From positions 62,001 to 126,000 of the forward strand of contig VCJN01002087.1 in NCBI GenBank assembly GCA_006384855.1: DNA of 64,000 nucleotides, given 5' to 3'. The DNA comes from Tetraselmis striata (lineage: Eukaryota > Chlorophyta > Chlorodendrophyceae > Chlorodendrales > Chlorodendraceae). Below the pieces are notes generated by a model that was not told the DNA's origin, searched no databases, and saw only the letters and a list, made by a program, of their open reading frames with translations. Below, one piece after another: positions 46,436 through 58,600 of this stretch; the stretch's first letter is position 1; each line of letters opens with the position of its first letter. The position numbers and the translations under genes were made by a program.

Positions 46436-47607
46436 GTAAGGATTACCCGTCCGGGCAGTCGATGGGCAGTATAAGGATTAATTGTGATGATTAAAAAGTC
46501 TCATATTGCCCAGTCCCTGCCAGTTATTAGAGTACCAGTAAGGCAGCGGGTGCTGGAGTAGGCGCGCGAAGGGATGTGCCGACAGGTGTATCGCGGCACA
46601 TAACCAAAATCAGGCATAACCTGCTTGTGATCCTTATTGTGTTTCCCCGCCGCCCACTCGCTCACTCGGCAGTCAGCACTCGCCCACTCTGCAAGCACTC
46701 TACTACTATAGCGGTCCGTCGAGGCGCAGAGGCATCGACCGTCCTTCCGTGCCCCCCCCCTCCCGTCAACGCCGAAGGCGCCCCCTGCATACACCACCCC
46801 CAAATACCCACTTTTTCTAGGTAGTGAGGACCCAGCAACTGCACGCCCTCTATGTCACGATGCCATCTCGCGTAGGCACAGCTATGGAGTTTGCATATGC
46901 CGGTCACCATCCATCGCCACTCCAGTCGTCGCCTCGCTTGTCGGTGGACTGCGCCGCTCGCGAAGGCTTTGCGGCGGTGTCGCCGGCCTAACCTGCGGGC
47001 GGTGATCGGCCGCGGCGACTTGTTACTTTAGTCACTTGGCAACTGCATCACGCGCGCGTGGAGCGAGAGCGAAGGGGGCGGGGAGGGAGGGGGCTCACCC
47101 GTAGATTCAGGTGGAAAAGCTTTGTGGTGTGGGCTATCAACCGGCAGTCCGGTTTGTGGTTGAGGGTTGACTGCGCGGGCTGATCAGCCTTTGACTGTAG
47201 TGCCGGGGGCGTAAAAACCGCACTGAAGCTGCAGCATAGCAAACGGGTCATTCTCTTATAACGCTCTCCCTGTGACCAAAACATACAGCAAACGGGTCAT
47301 GTGCGGAGATATAGCGACTATCACAAACGTAAACCCGGAGCGCCAGCTTTTGATGCGCTGATGACCTGATCATTTTATACCCGTATAGTCTGACGTGGCG
47401 AGTCCCCGCGCAAAAATAGCTAGGCGTAAATCCCGGCGTAAGAGCTGTGCGAAATCGACTTGCGCCAAGCACGACTCTCCTGCTGACAATTCCCGCAGGT
47501 GCACACACAACACAGCACCCATCAGTCGAACCGCGTTTGCAGACTGCCGCCAGCGGACCTCAGTTCCGGTACAGGCCTTGCGCACGCTGACTGACCGCTC
47601 GGGTCAA

Positions 47608-47765
47608 ATGGCGGCGCCTGCTGAGGACGAAATGGCGCAGCGGGCGGCGCTGCTGGCCGGCGCAACGGCGCTGCGCGCGCTGCCCGACCCGCTGCCGGAC
47701 GGCGCCGCGGCCGAGTTCCTCGCCGGCGCGCCTCTGCCGGCCCTCTTCCGGTCCGCTCGCGCCCC

Positions 47766-47796
<31 letters not shown>

Positions 47797-49687
47797 CCCT
47801 TCCCCCTCCCCCAGCCCCAACCCAATCTCGCCCTTCCTGGCCCCTTCCTACAGCCGAACTCACCGCAGCGCCGCCTCGCCGCACAGTGCCTCGTCCATAC
47901 TCCGCGACTGCTGTTCCGCACCGTAGCTGCCCCCGCCCGGTTTCACAATCGACGCGCTCGCGAATATTCCCACAGCAGAAGTTAAGGTCCACGGAATATC
48001 GGACGAAATTTGTTTTACGACCCATAATTTCGGGCCATCAACTAATATGCTGTGCAATTATGTATGTTTGAGTCGCTCACAGCTACAGTATTAGATTTTT
48101 GTGGCATCACGCGTACGCAAAACTGGGCTTTATTTGAGCTGCGAGCCACGCATCACTGTACGAGGAATTAATTTAATTCCGCCTATTTTCCTAGCCTGGA
48201 ACTACATACCTGTACTCTAAAAGGTGGCGGGATCCACACTCTGAGCGACTCGGCTGGCGTTCGTGCGTCCGCCGCAGCCAGCTCAGCCTGCCATGGGAGA
48301 GCGAAGAGGAGCTGGGGCAGGTGTGCCGCGCGCTGACCCGCGCGATGAGCTCCACACCAGGTGCGGACGCAAGCTGCCCACGCCCAGTGGCCAGCTCAGG
48401 CAAGGGAGAAGCGGGGAGGGTGAGGGTGGTATGGAGCTGGGGAGCTGTGGTTGTGGAGAGCGGCGTGGGAAGTGTCGCAGTGAGTGGTAGCATGGGGTAC
48501 AGGTTGCTGCGTGCGTCATAGGCAGAGAATTGTTTACACTTGACGTGTATATATGATGGCATGCATGGCATGGAAAGGATGCGGGCTGCCTGTCCCGACC
48601 GGGCCTGTCTGGGGCATAGGGGGAGTGCTCCCGGCAGGTGCTGCGGTACGGATCGGAAGTATGATATGTGCACTCAATTGGGTGTGTGACGCAAGTGCCT
48701 GGTAGATGTGTACAGCAACCCAGGGTGGGATGGCAATGAGCCACGTTTCTGTTCCTCATTGGTCCAGTCTGTGGGGGAGGGGGGCGCAGCGAGGCATTGC
48801 CGGTGACAGCGCCATGGAACCCCTCCCCATTTCTCCCCCTTCCCTCCCCTCCCTCCCCCGACCCTCCCACTTTTCTCCCTGCTTCACCCATGACAGCTGC
48901 GCGCCCCATCCCTATGCCCTCCCTCCCCTCCTTCTTGGCTCGGCATCGTCCATTCAGCAGGCACGGCCCTGCTCCTCGAAAACCCGCACTACGGCGTCGC
49001 CGCGCTGAGGTCAGCGGAGTACCGCATCCGGCGGCTGGGCGTGGAGATGCTGGGCGCCACGCTGAGCAAGCGCCTGCAGGGGTGCGACCTGCCCCCCCAC
49101 CTCTCTCCTCCTTCCTGAAGCCATCCCCCCCCCCCCCCCCCCCCCCCTCCCCTCCCCACTTTGCCCGCCTTGGCCGCCTCCCAGCACGGGCGCTGCGCGT
49201 GAATGCTGCCGCGTCCTGCCGCTGAGCCGCAGGGGCGAGCTTGAGGCGGTGGTCGAGATGCTGGCAGACCCGGATACTGGCGTGGCGGCGGCGGCGGAGC
49301 GCGTGCTAGTGCAGGTGCAGACCACCCCCCCCCCCCCCCCCCCCCCCCGCCCCGGCCTGTCCCTTCCTCTGGTGCTCCACATTGGGATCAGAGGGCGTCG
49401 CCCTCCACTCCGGCTGAGGCAGTCATCCTTGACCTCTGCTGACCCATTTCACATGATCATACATGCCGAGCGGTGTTGCTCACTCACCGCTGCAGGCTGT
49501 CACGCAGCTCGGCTGTTTTCATCACCCATTCCGAACGCCCGCGGTTACCCCCCCCCCCCCCCCCCCCCGCTGGGCCTCGGGGCTGCTTCCCAGGTGGCCT
49601 CCGCCAACCCAGCAGGCCTGGAGATGCTGTCCTCCGGGAGCAGTGCGGGGCGGCTGCTGAGCCTCGCGGATGAGAGTGCTACGTGAA

Positions 49688-49718
<31 letters not shown>

Positions 49719-51943
49719 ACACATGTATATATGCATATAGAAAATTGGGAGGTGATGTGGGTGCAGGCGCGGTAACGAGAACACTGCGAAAACGAAGCTT
49801 CCCTACCTGCCAGGGGGCAAATGTAGACGAGAGTAAAGCGGATCTATACATGGAAAGTTCTTATATAGGCTGCATACAAGCTCAATCATAATAGGGCTTA
49901 TAATAAGTAATAAGGGTCCTTTTCAGTATAGAGCCTGCACCTATATAAATGATATAACGCATATGTTTGCTTGGTTGGGCATTTCTGGAGCCCTTCATTA
50001 GTTGTCACTAGCTTCATTTTTTGCAAGTAGACCCGAGGACTCCCTCAACACAAAATGCCATATAACGCGATGAGCCTCTTTCTTCAGTCATCATGGGGAC
50101 AGTCTTCGGCCCAGTAAGGTGAACGTCCGTGCCAACATCTACGAATTGACCACGCCAGCGAATCCTAGGCCGAGACGTTTACTGACTACGATGATGTGGC
50201 AGTAAGTATAAGTACCGATACCCGTACACGAAGTCCAGGGCCAATTGCGGGAACCAACGATGGGCAGGGAAATATATGCGAACAACAGAGAGATGATTAT
50301 CGTGCTCGACGGTCCCGATCGGCCGGGACGTCGCGGGAGAAACGATGATACATCGACAGCGCGATTGCTGCGCCAACAGTGTCACCGTGGCCCCCAATGA
50401 AGCACACACCACGGAGCGCATGTGGAGGGTGGTGCAGCAAACAATACTTACACATCCAAGCATGGCACCCCGTAGACTTGAGCTGCCGACGGGCCGCGCT
50501 AGTGTTGTCGCTACAACCGCGTGCTGAACTGCTGATCAAGGAGCGCTGCGCGCGCAACAGCTCTATGCAATCGGAAACCCTATCGGAATAGTGCGCCCAC
50601 CACTACGTCAAATACCGAAACAACCTACCACCTGCAGCATACAAAGTCATTGTTTCCGCGACTGCATACGGTGCACACCCACCAGGTTATGTCAAGATGA
50701 GCCCGACAACAACGCCATGTGGCCAGGTACCGTATACAGGCGCGGAAACAGCTCATGTGAAACGATACGGCTATTCGCCCTATACCCTAGTTATCTTCAA
50801 GCCATTCCTTCGACCCCCCCCCCCCCCCCCCCCCTGCTGTCCTTGGCGTGCAATGTTGCCACACCTTGAGTCCTGAGCGGCGCGTGCCTGGTCGTCTGTG
50901 CGCAGGGCGGAGGTGCGGCTGCGCGTGCTCGGCCTCGCCAGCCAGGTGGCCGTGTCCTCGAGCGAGGCGGCCGCCGCCATGGAGCGCGCCGGCCTGCTGG
51001 GCTCCTTCATGGCCGAGCTGCGCGACCCCTCGGACGCGCTCGCGTGCGCGGCGTCCCTCGAGGTGCCGCCCTGCGCACTCCCACGAGCCACAGAGCCTCG
51101 CCCACAGGACGGGTTCTTATTCGCAGGGTTCTCATTTCCGCCTTGGTACCGAGATGTGTATATGCGCGTGTATGTGTGCCACGGGTGCCGGCGCGACTAT
51201 AAGCCCTCAACCTACACAAAAACAAGCCTTGCCCTGTATAGCTCAAATCTAGGCGAATCAATCACGGTCTCATCACGCAGTTCTTATCAGGTTGCCGGCA
51301 CCCGGTTCTGGGAGCAAAAATGTAGGATCTTATTGTCGCGCCGGCACCCGTATATTTGGCACAGGGGGTTGGGTACTGTGCAGAGGCTTGCTGACAACGC
51401 TTATTTCTGTGGCGGCGGCGCTCAGATCCTGGGCGAGCTGGTGCAGGCGGTGAGCTCCAGGCAGGGCGCGGACGCGCACAACGCCGCTGCCATCGGGCAG
51501 ACGTTTGCCCCCGCGCTGGCCCCCCTCCTGGCCTGGTCGCCCGACAGCGGCACGGACCCGCTTGTGGTGGGGCGTGCGTTCCACGTCGCGGCCGCCCTCG
51601 CGGCGGCGGCGGCGGCGGCGGGCAGCCTGTGGGAGGGCGGCTCCGCGCAGGCGCTGGGCGCGATGGGGCCGCTCTTCCTGCAGGCGTCGGCGGGGCTGCT
51701 GAGCACCGCGGCGCTGGAGGAGGTGGAGGTGCCGGAGGAGCTGACGCAGGCGGTGCTTGAGGCGGTGGCGGCGGCGGGCGCGGAGCTGCCTGGCGCGGAG
51801 CGGGTGGCGGGATGGCAGGTCCGTGCCCTCACAGCAGCGCCCTGTGGAAGTGTGGAAGGAAGGCATCCTGATGGCAACAATGCACCTATCGGCCCATCCC
51901 CGCTGGCAACATTTCGCTTAGCATCTGGGCAGATTAAGACACG

Positions 51944-51990
<47 letters not shown>

Positions 51991-52515
51991 TGTGCTCCGT
52001 GCCTTGGAACCCTAAAAACTCCACAATGCGTCTCTGTACGCTGACCCCGTATGTATGCGAGGCACCACATTCAGGCACCAACACGTACGCGCACACACCT
52101 CTTGCGTCCCCACACATTCCCTCACACTGCTTTGCCCGGATGGGCCACCCCTGGATGATGGCCCGACACTCCCACCCTTTGTTGTTATCAGCAACCCATG
52201 CCAGCCCAAATCCGGCGCCCCGTTATTACAGTGAGCATCTTGGCCATAGTTGGGCGTGTTACTTGGTTTGAGCGGGCCTTCAAGGCTCCAGCAGGATCTT
52301 CACGGTTTATCCATGTAGAATGATAAAGCAATCCTCTATCACTCTGACTCGCGCATGACTGCGGCAGGCGGAGGACGGCAGCTTGCTGCAGCTCATGGCA
52401 GAGGCGTGCCTGTCTCGCAAGGGGGGGCACGGGGAGACGCGCATCGTGGCGCTGCACGCGCTGGGCACGCTGTGCGGCGCGGAGCGCATGGACCGAGGTG
52501 GTGAGAAACCCCCCC

Positions 52516-52548
<33 letters not shown>

Positions 52549-53848
52549 CTTCCTAGCCGCGGTTCCATAACCCACAACAAGGGTAGCAGGGTTTAGGTTT
52601 TACGGTCCAAACTTTAGGAGGCTAGAAGCTTAGGAGGTTTTATGCCCTAAACATCCCCTATGTTGGCGCCTGAAGACTCCAACCCTGAATCCTGAAATAG
52701 CCGCGGTTCCACAGTCCCCATTGAGGGTAATAGGTTTTGGGTTTTCGAGTTTAAGCCCTTGGAAACCCTTAGCTTAGGAGGTTTCACATCCTAAACATCC
52801 CTTTTGATCGCGCCAGAGTACCAAAACCCTGAATCCTGAAACCCTAAACCTCACAAACCGAAACCCTTATATAATCCCCCCCCCCCCCCCCCCCCCCCCC
52901 CCTTCAATCCCTCCTTTCTTCAGCGCCTTCGCTGCCAGCCAGCACATCCTTGCAGCATGCATTGCGCTGCGGCGGCAGTGCCCAACAGCTGCTCATGTTC
53001 GCTGCCGTCCCGGGCGCAGGAAGTGTGCCCGGCGACGCGATTCTGCCGGCCCAGCAGGAGGCTGCGCTGCGGGCCGCCGTGGGCAGCGCGGCGGAGGGCG
53101 TATCGTCGCCGCATCCGGGCGCCGCGCCTTGGACGGAGGTGCTTTGGGCGCTCCTGCAGCAGCCCTTCCTGCCGGTGCGCCGCAAGCCCCGCCTATGCCT
53201 ATATGTATAATTTAGATTATATAAGTTTATATGGGATGTGTATAATGATGTATTGGTTGATATGCTTATATACATCGATATATATATATTGATGCACATA
53301 TATGTGTATGTGTATTGATGCATGTAAGCACATCAATATATTTTGTGTTTAAGTGCAATGATTAGGTTAACGTGATGTGTTGAAGCGATGGCTTTCGAGC
53401 CCCACACACCCCTCCCTTCTGCTCATCTCCTCGTTGCTGTGGCCCCCAGCTCCGGGTGGCGGCGTACCGCTTGGGCTGCGCTCTTGCCCTGCGTGGCTGG
53501 GCCGCCGCGGAGCTGTGCAGCCAACCCGACCTGCTGACTCATGTCTGCAATCCGGGGAGCGAGGTGGGCCAGCAGGTGAGCCCCCCCCCCCCCCCCCCCC
53601 TTCCTCCCTAAACACCCCTCCCCTCCGCCCTCCCCATACTTGCCAATGTTTGTTGTGTGGTGGGGCCGCAGGGCAGCCAGTGGCGCTATGCGATGGTGCG
53701 CGCCATGGCGGCAGGCGCCTCCGGGCCCGGCGCGGAATCTCTGGGCGGCGCAGCAGAGGCGCTCCTCAAGGCGGTGGACGCCGGGCCTTACGGGGGCGGC
53801 ATGGGCGCCACCTCGCACGAGCACTTTGTGGCCTCAGTGCCACGCTAG
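47608..53848 (+). CDS. 26S proteasome assembly chaperone PSMD5 (S5b-like)
   Basis: Exons with consistent phases from 48278: 48278-48360, 48961-49081, 49233-49314, 49594-49682, 50906-51062, 51426-51818, 52368-52497, 52924-53174, 53450-53575, 53672-53848. The start is at 47608 (exon to about 47760), with one more exon near 47850-47930; these first junctions are unclear because the gap is a C run with no GT. The protein is an Ala/Leu-rich HEAT-repeat array. Matches to the family include ANPAGLEMLSSGSSAGRLLS, AEVRLRVLGLASQVAVSS, TEVLWALLQQPFLP, and the C-terminus (GSQWRYAMVRAMAAG, AGPYGGG, HEHFVASVPR), which parallels the plant and animal end. PSMD5 binds the ATPase ring during assembly of the regulatory particle in cytosol or nucleus and is not part of the mature proteasome. 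The gene is loaded with C runs and repeats. Confidence 0.85.
49757..49850 (+). repeat. Dispersed TIR repeat copy in PSMD5 intron
   Basis: Starts GCAGGCGCGGTAACGAGAAC and contains ACCTGCCAGGGGGCAAATGT and AGACGAGAG, matching the family core. The right end is not clear. It lies in intron 49683-50905. Confidence 0.55.
51098..51348. repeat. Dispersed TIR repeat copies in PSMD5 intron
   Basis: A minus-strand core is at 51145-51098. Right after it, a 15-base end (CGGGTGCCGGCGCGA, near 51182) is exactly reverse-complemented near 51336. These fit one complete and one partial member of the family within intron 51063-51425. Confidence 0.6.
51945..51989 (+). repeat. (TG)n microsatellite
   Basis: About 22 TG units in PSMD5 intron 51819-52367. 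Confidence 0.9.
52554..52860 (+). repeat. 144-bp tandem duplication in PSMD5 intron
   Basis: Two diverged units starting at 52554 and 52698, each beginning TAGCCGCGGTTCCA and containing TTAGGAGGTTT, CCTAAACATCCC and CCCTGAATCCTGAAA. Short CCCTAAA motifs occur in both, but not as a telomere-like array. Confidence 0.75.
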
Positions 53849-53899
53849 CTGAATATCGTTCATGCCGATGAAGGCCGCCGCGGATAGGCTGAATACATT

Positions 53900-55340
53900 C
53901 TAGACTCGGCCCGGCTGCATGCAAGCCGCGCTTCTCCACGACGGCAACATGTTGCTTAGTTTCTTCCCGAGGCGAGCCCTCTCCTCCAGCCCTTTGCAAC
54001 GTCCACAAGTTATGTATGGGAGCATGGCCGCCGCGGCTCCGTGTGCCAATCCGCTACCCCAAGCAGTGGACATGGGAGGATACATGACCGAAGTGCACCG
54101 CGTCGAGATGGACGAGAACAGCCATCCTTGCGGAACCGTGACCCGTCATGGGCGGCCGTCCCGCACCAGGGGTAGTCCAGGCTGGCGCGCGGTGCCGACT
54201 GGTGCATGGCCATCATGCACAAAGCCGCGTCTTGTGCAAGGCACAAGGCCGGCGCCTCGTGGAGTGCGGTGTAGCGAGGAAAACGCATCAACGCATGTCC
54301 ATCCGTAGATACAGGAGTCGGCGGGTCCTCTTGCGCGATGCTAGTCATGGCCAATGAGTGACCGCATTGTTGCCTCGGCTCCGTGGCGGCCGCAGCAGAA
54401 GAAGCCGCAGAGTCGATGCCGGCCGCCGATGCGTGGACTAGCGCTAAAAGCGACAGTATATTTGCGTGATAGTGTGTGCGTAATTGCTGTGGAATGGATT
54501 CGCAGACATTAGGGTACGGGAAACGCACGGCCCATATCTCACGATGGCCGGTCACCCGCGGTTAATATGCGCCCCGTACGGATCACCTGTCCCCGGGATT
54601 TTTGCCTGACAGGTAAATAATAGAACGAGTAGGCACACCCTACAGGCAGTACGCCCAATGATGCAGTGATGCAGGGGCAACATCTCCCATAGTGTAGCAC
54701 ATTAAAGAAGACAGCCACCGACGATAGCGAGCAGCGCTGAAGCAGCAGTCGCTTGGCGTGGCGTGCGATGGCAACCACTTTCTCCACGGGGGCACGCAGA
54801 CGGGATGCTTATTGGTGAGATCGGCCTCTAATACCAGGCAGGCAAGTTTATGGGTGGGCTCCCTGACCCCCTTGATGGGGTTGCGCAGCAGACCAAAGCT
54901 GTCAGGCGGCGCTGGATGTAGCCACGCTGCCCAATTGCATCTGTTACTGAACGAGCGAGAACCGGGCAATCGTCCATGTAGGGTAGCATGCGATGCCCAA
55001 AGCGGCGCCGATGCACCACCGGTTTCCGATTTGCTTCCGTCGGGTCACGCAGATACGCCACAGGGCGCGGGTAAGCACGTTGATAAGCCGACGTAAGTAG
55101 TAGGGGGAGAGCGACCAAACCGTGAGTGAAAAAGTGCCTATCCTCGGGAGAACTTTCCACAGCGTAGAGACCGCGTTGCAGGCCCATGTGCAGCATGTAA
55201 TCGCCGGGGCGTGCCAGGTTGCTTCAGTGCGAACGTGGTTCGAACGAAAGATCCCGAGTTTCCGCGGTAGCCGTTCACGGGGCGGAGGTCAAAGCAGACC
55301 CTCCGCCTGCTCGTGGACAGAGCGACGCAGAACATCATGG
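53900..55340 (-). pseudogene. Decayed DIRS-like reverse transcriptase
   Basis: Minus-strand fragments in order: FDLRPVNGY (about 55280), AALGLQRG-type GLQRGLYAVESSPEDRHFFT (about 55180-55130), then LPYMDD (about 54985), the reverse transcriptase active site, and VVAIARHAKRLLLQR (about 54780-54740). This spacing (LRPxN, PEDRxxF, YMDD, then AKRLL) is typical of DIRS retrotransposons, which occur in green algae. Downstream minus-strand frames to 53900 may be the RNase H or later part but are not clear. Several frame shifts; no recombinase identified. Ty3-type is the alternative. Confidence 0.5.
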
Positions 55341-55622
55341 AGCGCGACCGTCAAGAGCGACCTCCGCCTGGATTCGCGCGTTCCGCGTCGACGGAGGCAG
55401 AGGTGGTCGCTCTGCAACCACGCCGCCTGCGGCGGCTGATGTCAGGAGCGCGGGAGACCGCGCCATGCTGCGGCAGCGCAAGTCTTCCGACACTGTTTGC
55501 CTGTAATTTTGTACATTTCCCAATGCACCCGGCTAGCACATATCGAACCACTTAAACACCTCAATTATTCAAAACAGTTATTCAATGGCTCCCGGTTCTT
55601 GCTGTGCGCGGCTGCTGCGCGC

Positions 55623-58600
55623 TCATCGAAAGTACAACTTCACGGCGGGCGGCTGCATCAGCGTCTGGACATACAGGATGACGAAGGGCACGGTGGGGTG
55701 GAAGAGCGAGGAGCAGAGGCGCTGCACCCGGTGGCGCGGCGCGGCTGCCTGCGTCCCGCACACACACAGGGACAGCTCCCTCAGCCCTTCACTCAGTCCC
55801 GCCAGTCTCCGCGGTGCGCGCTTGGGATCGCACCGCCCAGCAAGATGGTTGCGAGGGGTGACGGCAGGCGGGAGGGGCGCGTGCCTGAGTCTGGCCGGGG
55901 TCCAGCCGGAAGCTGCAGCCGGCCTCCGCCTCGCGCCGGGGGTTGAACCGGATGGGCTGCTCCGGGCAGGGGATGGGCCTGCGAGGGAGCCCGTGGGGCA
56001 GGGGCGGGGGTCGGAATTGCGGGAAGGGAGGGGAAGGGCGGGTGACAAACAAGTGGCGCCGCAAAGGTATCAGTGGCGCCATGGAGGATGGCGTGTGCAG
56101 CGTGCAGCAGCAGCGGAGCGTTGCTACACGCGCACGGCAGCAGGTTTTTGTGCGCTCTCCGTCTTGACAGGGCAGCAGTGGCACAGGGGGAGGGGGGGGG
56201 GGGGGGTCCATACCGGTGCGTGAGCGACACCGCGGTGTCGTCAAATTGAAACAGGTTGAGGTCGAGGTAGGGGCTGCATGAGACAGCCTGCTCCGCGCAA
56301 TCAGAGTGACGCGATTGCGGGGGAGAGGGGGGGGGGGGGGGGCGTCAGACGTCTGGGGGCATGACATGTGGGTGGCGCGAGTGAGCGCCCACGTTCCTCC
56401 CCCGTACTTAAACGAAAGGATGGGAGGCAGTTCATGTGAAAAGAACATGGCAAAGTACAAGTCGGCACTCCAGAAGTTCATGACCGAACGAAAGGCCGCG
56501 CGATCGTGGGAAATCTTTCTGTTGCTGATCGGATATGTGGGTCGGAAAGTTGGGTCGGCCCAACTATTGTCCAGGGTCTTGAGAAGACGAGCCCAAGAAA
56601 ATGATAATTTAACTTTCAGTTTATAACAAAAAGTTAGTGCACACATAATAACAGCAAAGCAAAATGAACAAAACGTGAACGTAAAGAAACGTAAAGAAAC
56701 AAAACAAAATGGCGTAAAGATTCACAACTCGAATGGGCCAGAAACTTTGATGCTATCCGATGGCAAATCGTTCAGGGCGGGGTTGGGGGGTGAGAAGATG
56801 TCACGCGGCAAGCCGGCCAACACACGGCGCTTGCAGGGCGGGCTGCACGCGGCCGGCCCACTTGCCTGCGAGCTGAAGGGCATCCTCAGCAGCGTGTACT
56901 TGGACGCCTGCACCTGCCCGCGCAGCTGGCTGCACGCCCCGAGCTTTGCCACCAGCGCCGCGTGCGCGCAGTAGCTGCATGCGTGCGCGTGAGCGGGGCA
57001 ATTCAGAGCCGTGGAGCATCTGGGGAGGGGTGCCAGGCCAACGCTACGCAGCATGGCACAAGCACAGCGCCTTGTTCACCTTTAGCCCATAGGGGTTGCA
57101 CATGCTCGCGCTCTCTCCCTCCATTAACAGGGTTGGATGGGATTAGGGTTTAAAGGTTTATACCCAGCCAAGCCCTATTTAAGCCTCCGAATTAACCCAC
57201 AACCCAACCTTGCCATAGCCACGCTTTAAGCTCGTGGAATAGTCTCGTTCTTGAACCCCCCCCCCCCCCCCCCCCCCCCCAACCGAATAGAGAAGCACTA
57301 TATTTAATCCGAAAAAAGTTCGTAATACACTGCGAATACTACACAAAGAGTCCGACTTTGGTGCATAACAATTCGTTGTTTTTCGAACCGCGAACCCAAT
57401 CCAATGTTACGGTAAATTCCATATCCATAAACACAAGCCCTGCACAACCCTAAATGTATCTCCCGAACCCTCCCTTCCTTGCTCCCCCTCTTTCTCTCAA
57501 ATTCCCTCCAACTCTCTATTCGTAATACACTACGAATATTCGACGGAGAGTCCGACTTGGATCAAAAGAATTCATTAAATGTTGCGGTAAATTCCATATC
57601 CATAAAGCCCTGCACAACCCTAAATGTATCTCCCTAACCCTCCCTTCCTTGCTCCCCCTCTTTCTCTCAAATTCCCTCCAACTCTCTATTCGTAATACCC
57701 TACGAATATTCGACGGAGAGTCCGACTTGGATCAAAAGAATTCATTAAATGTTGCGGTAAATTCCATATCCATAAAGCCCTGCACAACCCTAAATGTATC
57801 TCCCTAACCCTCCCTTCCTTGCTCCCCCGTCTTTCTCTCAACTTCACTCCAACTCTATTCGTAATACCCTACGAATATTCGACGGAGAGTCCGACTTGGA
57901 TCAAAAGAATTCATTAAATGTTGCGGTAAATTCCATATCCATAAAGCCCTGCACAACCCTAAATGTATCTCCCTAACCCTCCCTTCCTTGCTCCCCCGTC
58001 TTTCTCTCAACTTCTTTCCAACTCTTTCCTACTTTTTGGCAGCCAATTCAAGGCTGGGGACAGTTTATCTGTTGGGGCACAGGGCAACTCGATGCAAACC
58101 GGGAACCCAGGACGCGTTTGCCGCCGTTCTGCCCTGAAGTGGACATCATCATGTGATACCGCCCGGCAAAGAGGGAAAGTGCGTGGCAGATGAAAGGGAA
58201 CCCAATCGATAATACAGAACCAGTGCCGGAGATTGCATGCAGCGCGCCGGAAATCTCCCGGGTCCGCCGAGAGCTGATTCAAGCAGCGGCAACGTACTGA
58301 ATTTGAAGGAGAGGGCGGCCATCGGTTACCCCCCCCAAAACGGCGCGTACAACGCATCGGGTTGTCTTTTAGTGTGTTATTCTGCCATGATGAAGAGGCG
58401 GCCGCCATATGCTGAGCGACTGCTACCCTGTTGTTGGCGGCATCTGGTTGTTGGAGGTTGCGGGCGCGCACCTGTTGGACGGGGACGCCGTCATGCGAGC
58501 CCAGACCGTCTGGTCGAGGCTGCCGTTGACAAAGTGCTCCTGCGCGAGGCGGAGAGGGGCGTGTAGTCAAAGGGGGGAGGGGGGGGGGGGGGGGGGGCGC

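Larger units (their letters stand above)
45693..47607. other. Spacer upstream of PSMD5
   Basis: Mostly non-coding. It contains a G run (about 45829-45850), a short CAAGC array (45853-45888), a C run (45887-45911), an isolated exon-like ORF (46277-46435) and the presumed PSMD5 promoter. No other gene recognised. Confidence 0.4.

Noticed and set aside
51422-52117. Minus-strand ORF of 231 residues
   Set aside because: It is antisense to the large PSMD5 exon and runs into the (TG)n repeat.
52554-52870. Interstitial telomere repeat
   Set aside because: CCCTAAA occurs a few times within a 144-bp duplicated unit, not as a tandem array.
55789-56646. 285-residue minus-strand ORF as one exon
   Set aside because: It covers two short DET1 exons and their introns. 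The conserved DET1 blocks require splicing, and the ORF includes G/C-run and spacer translation.
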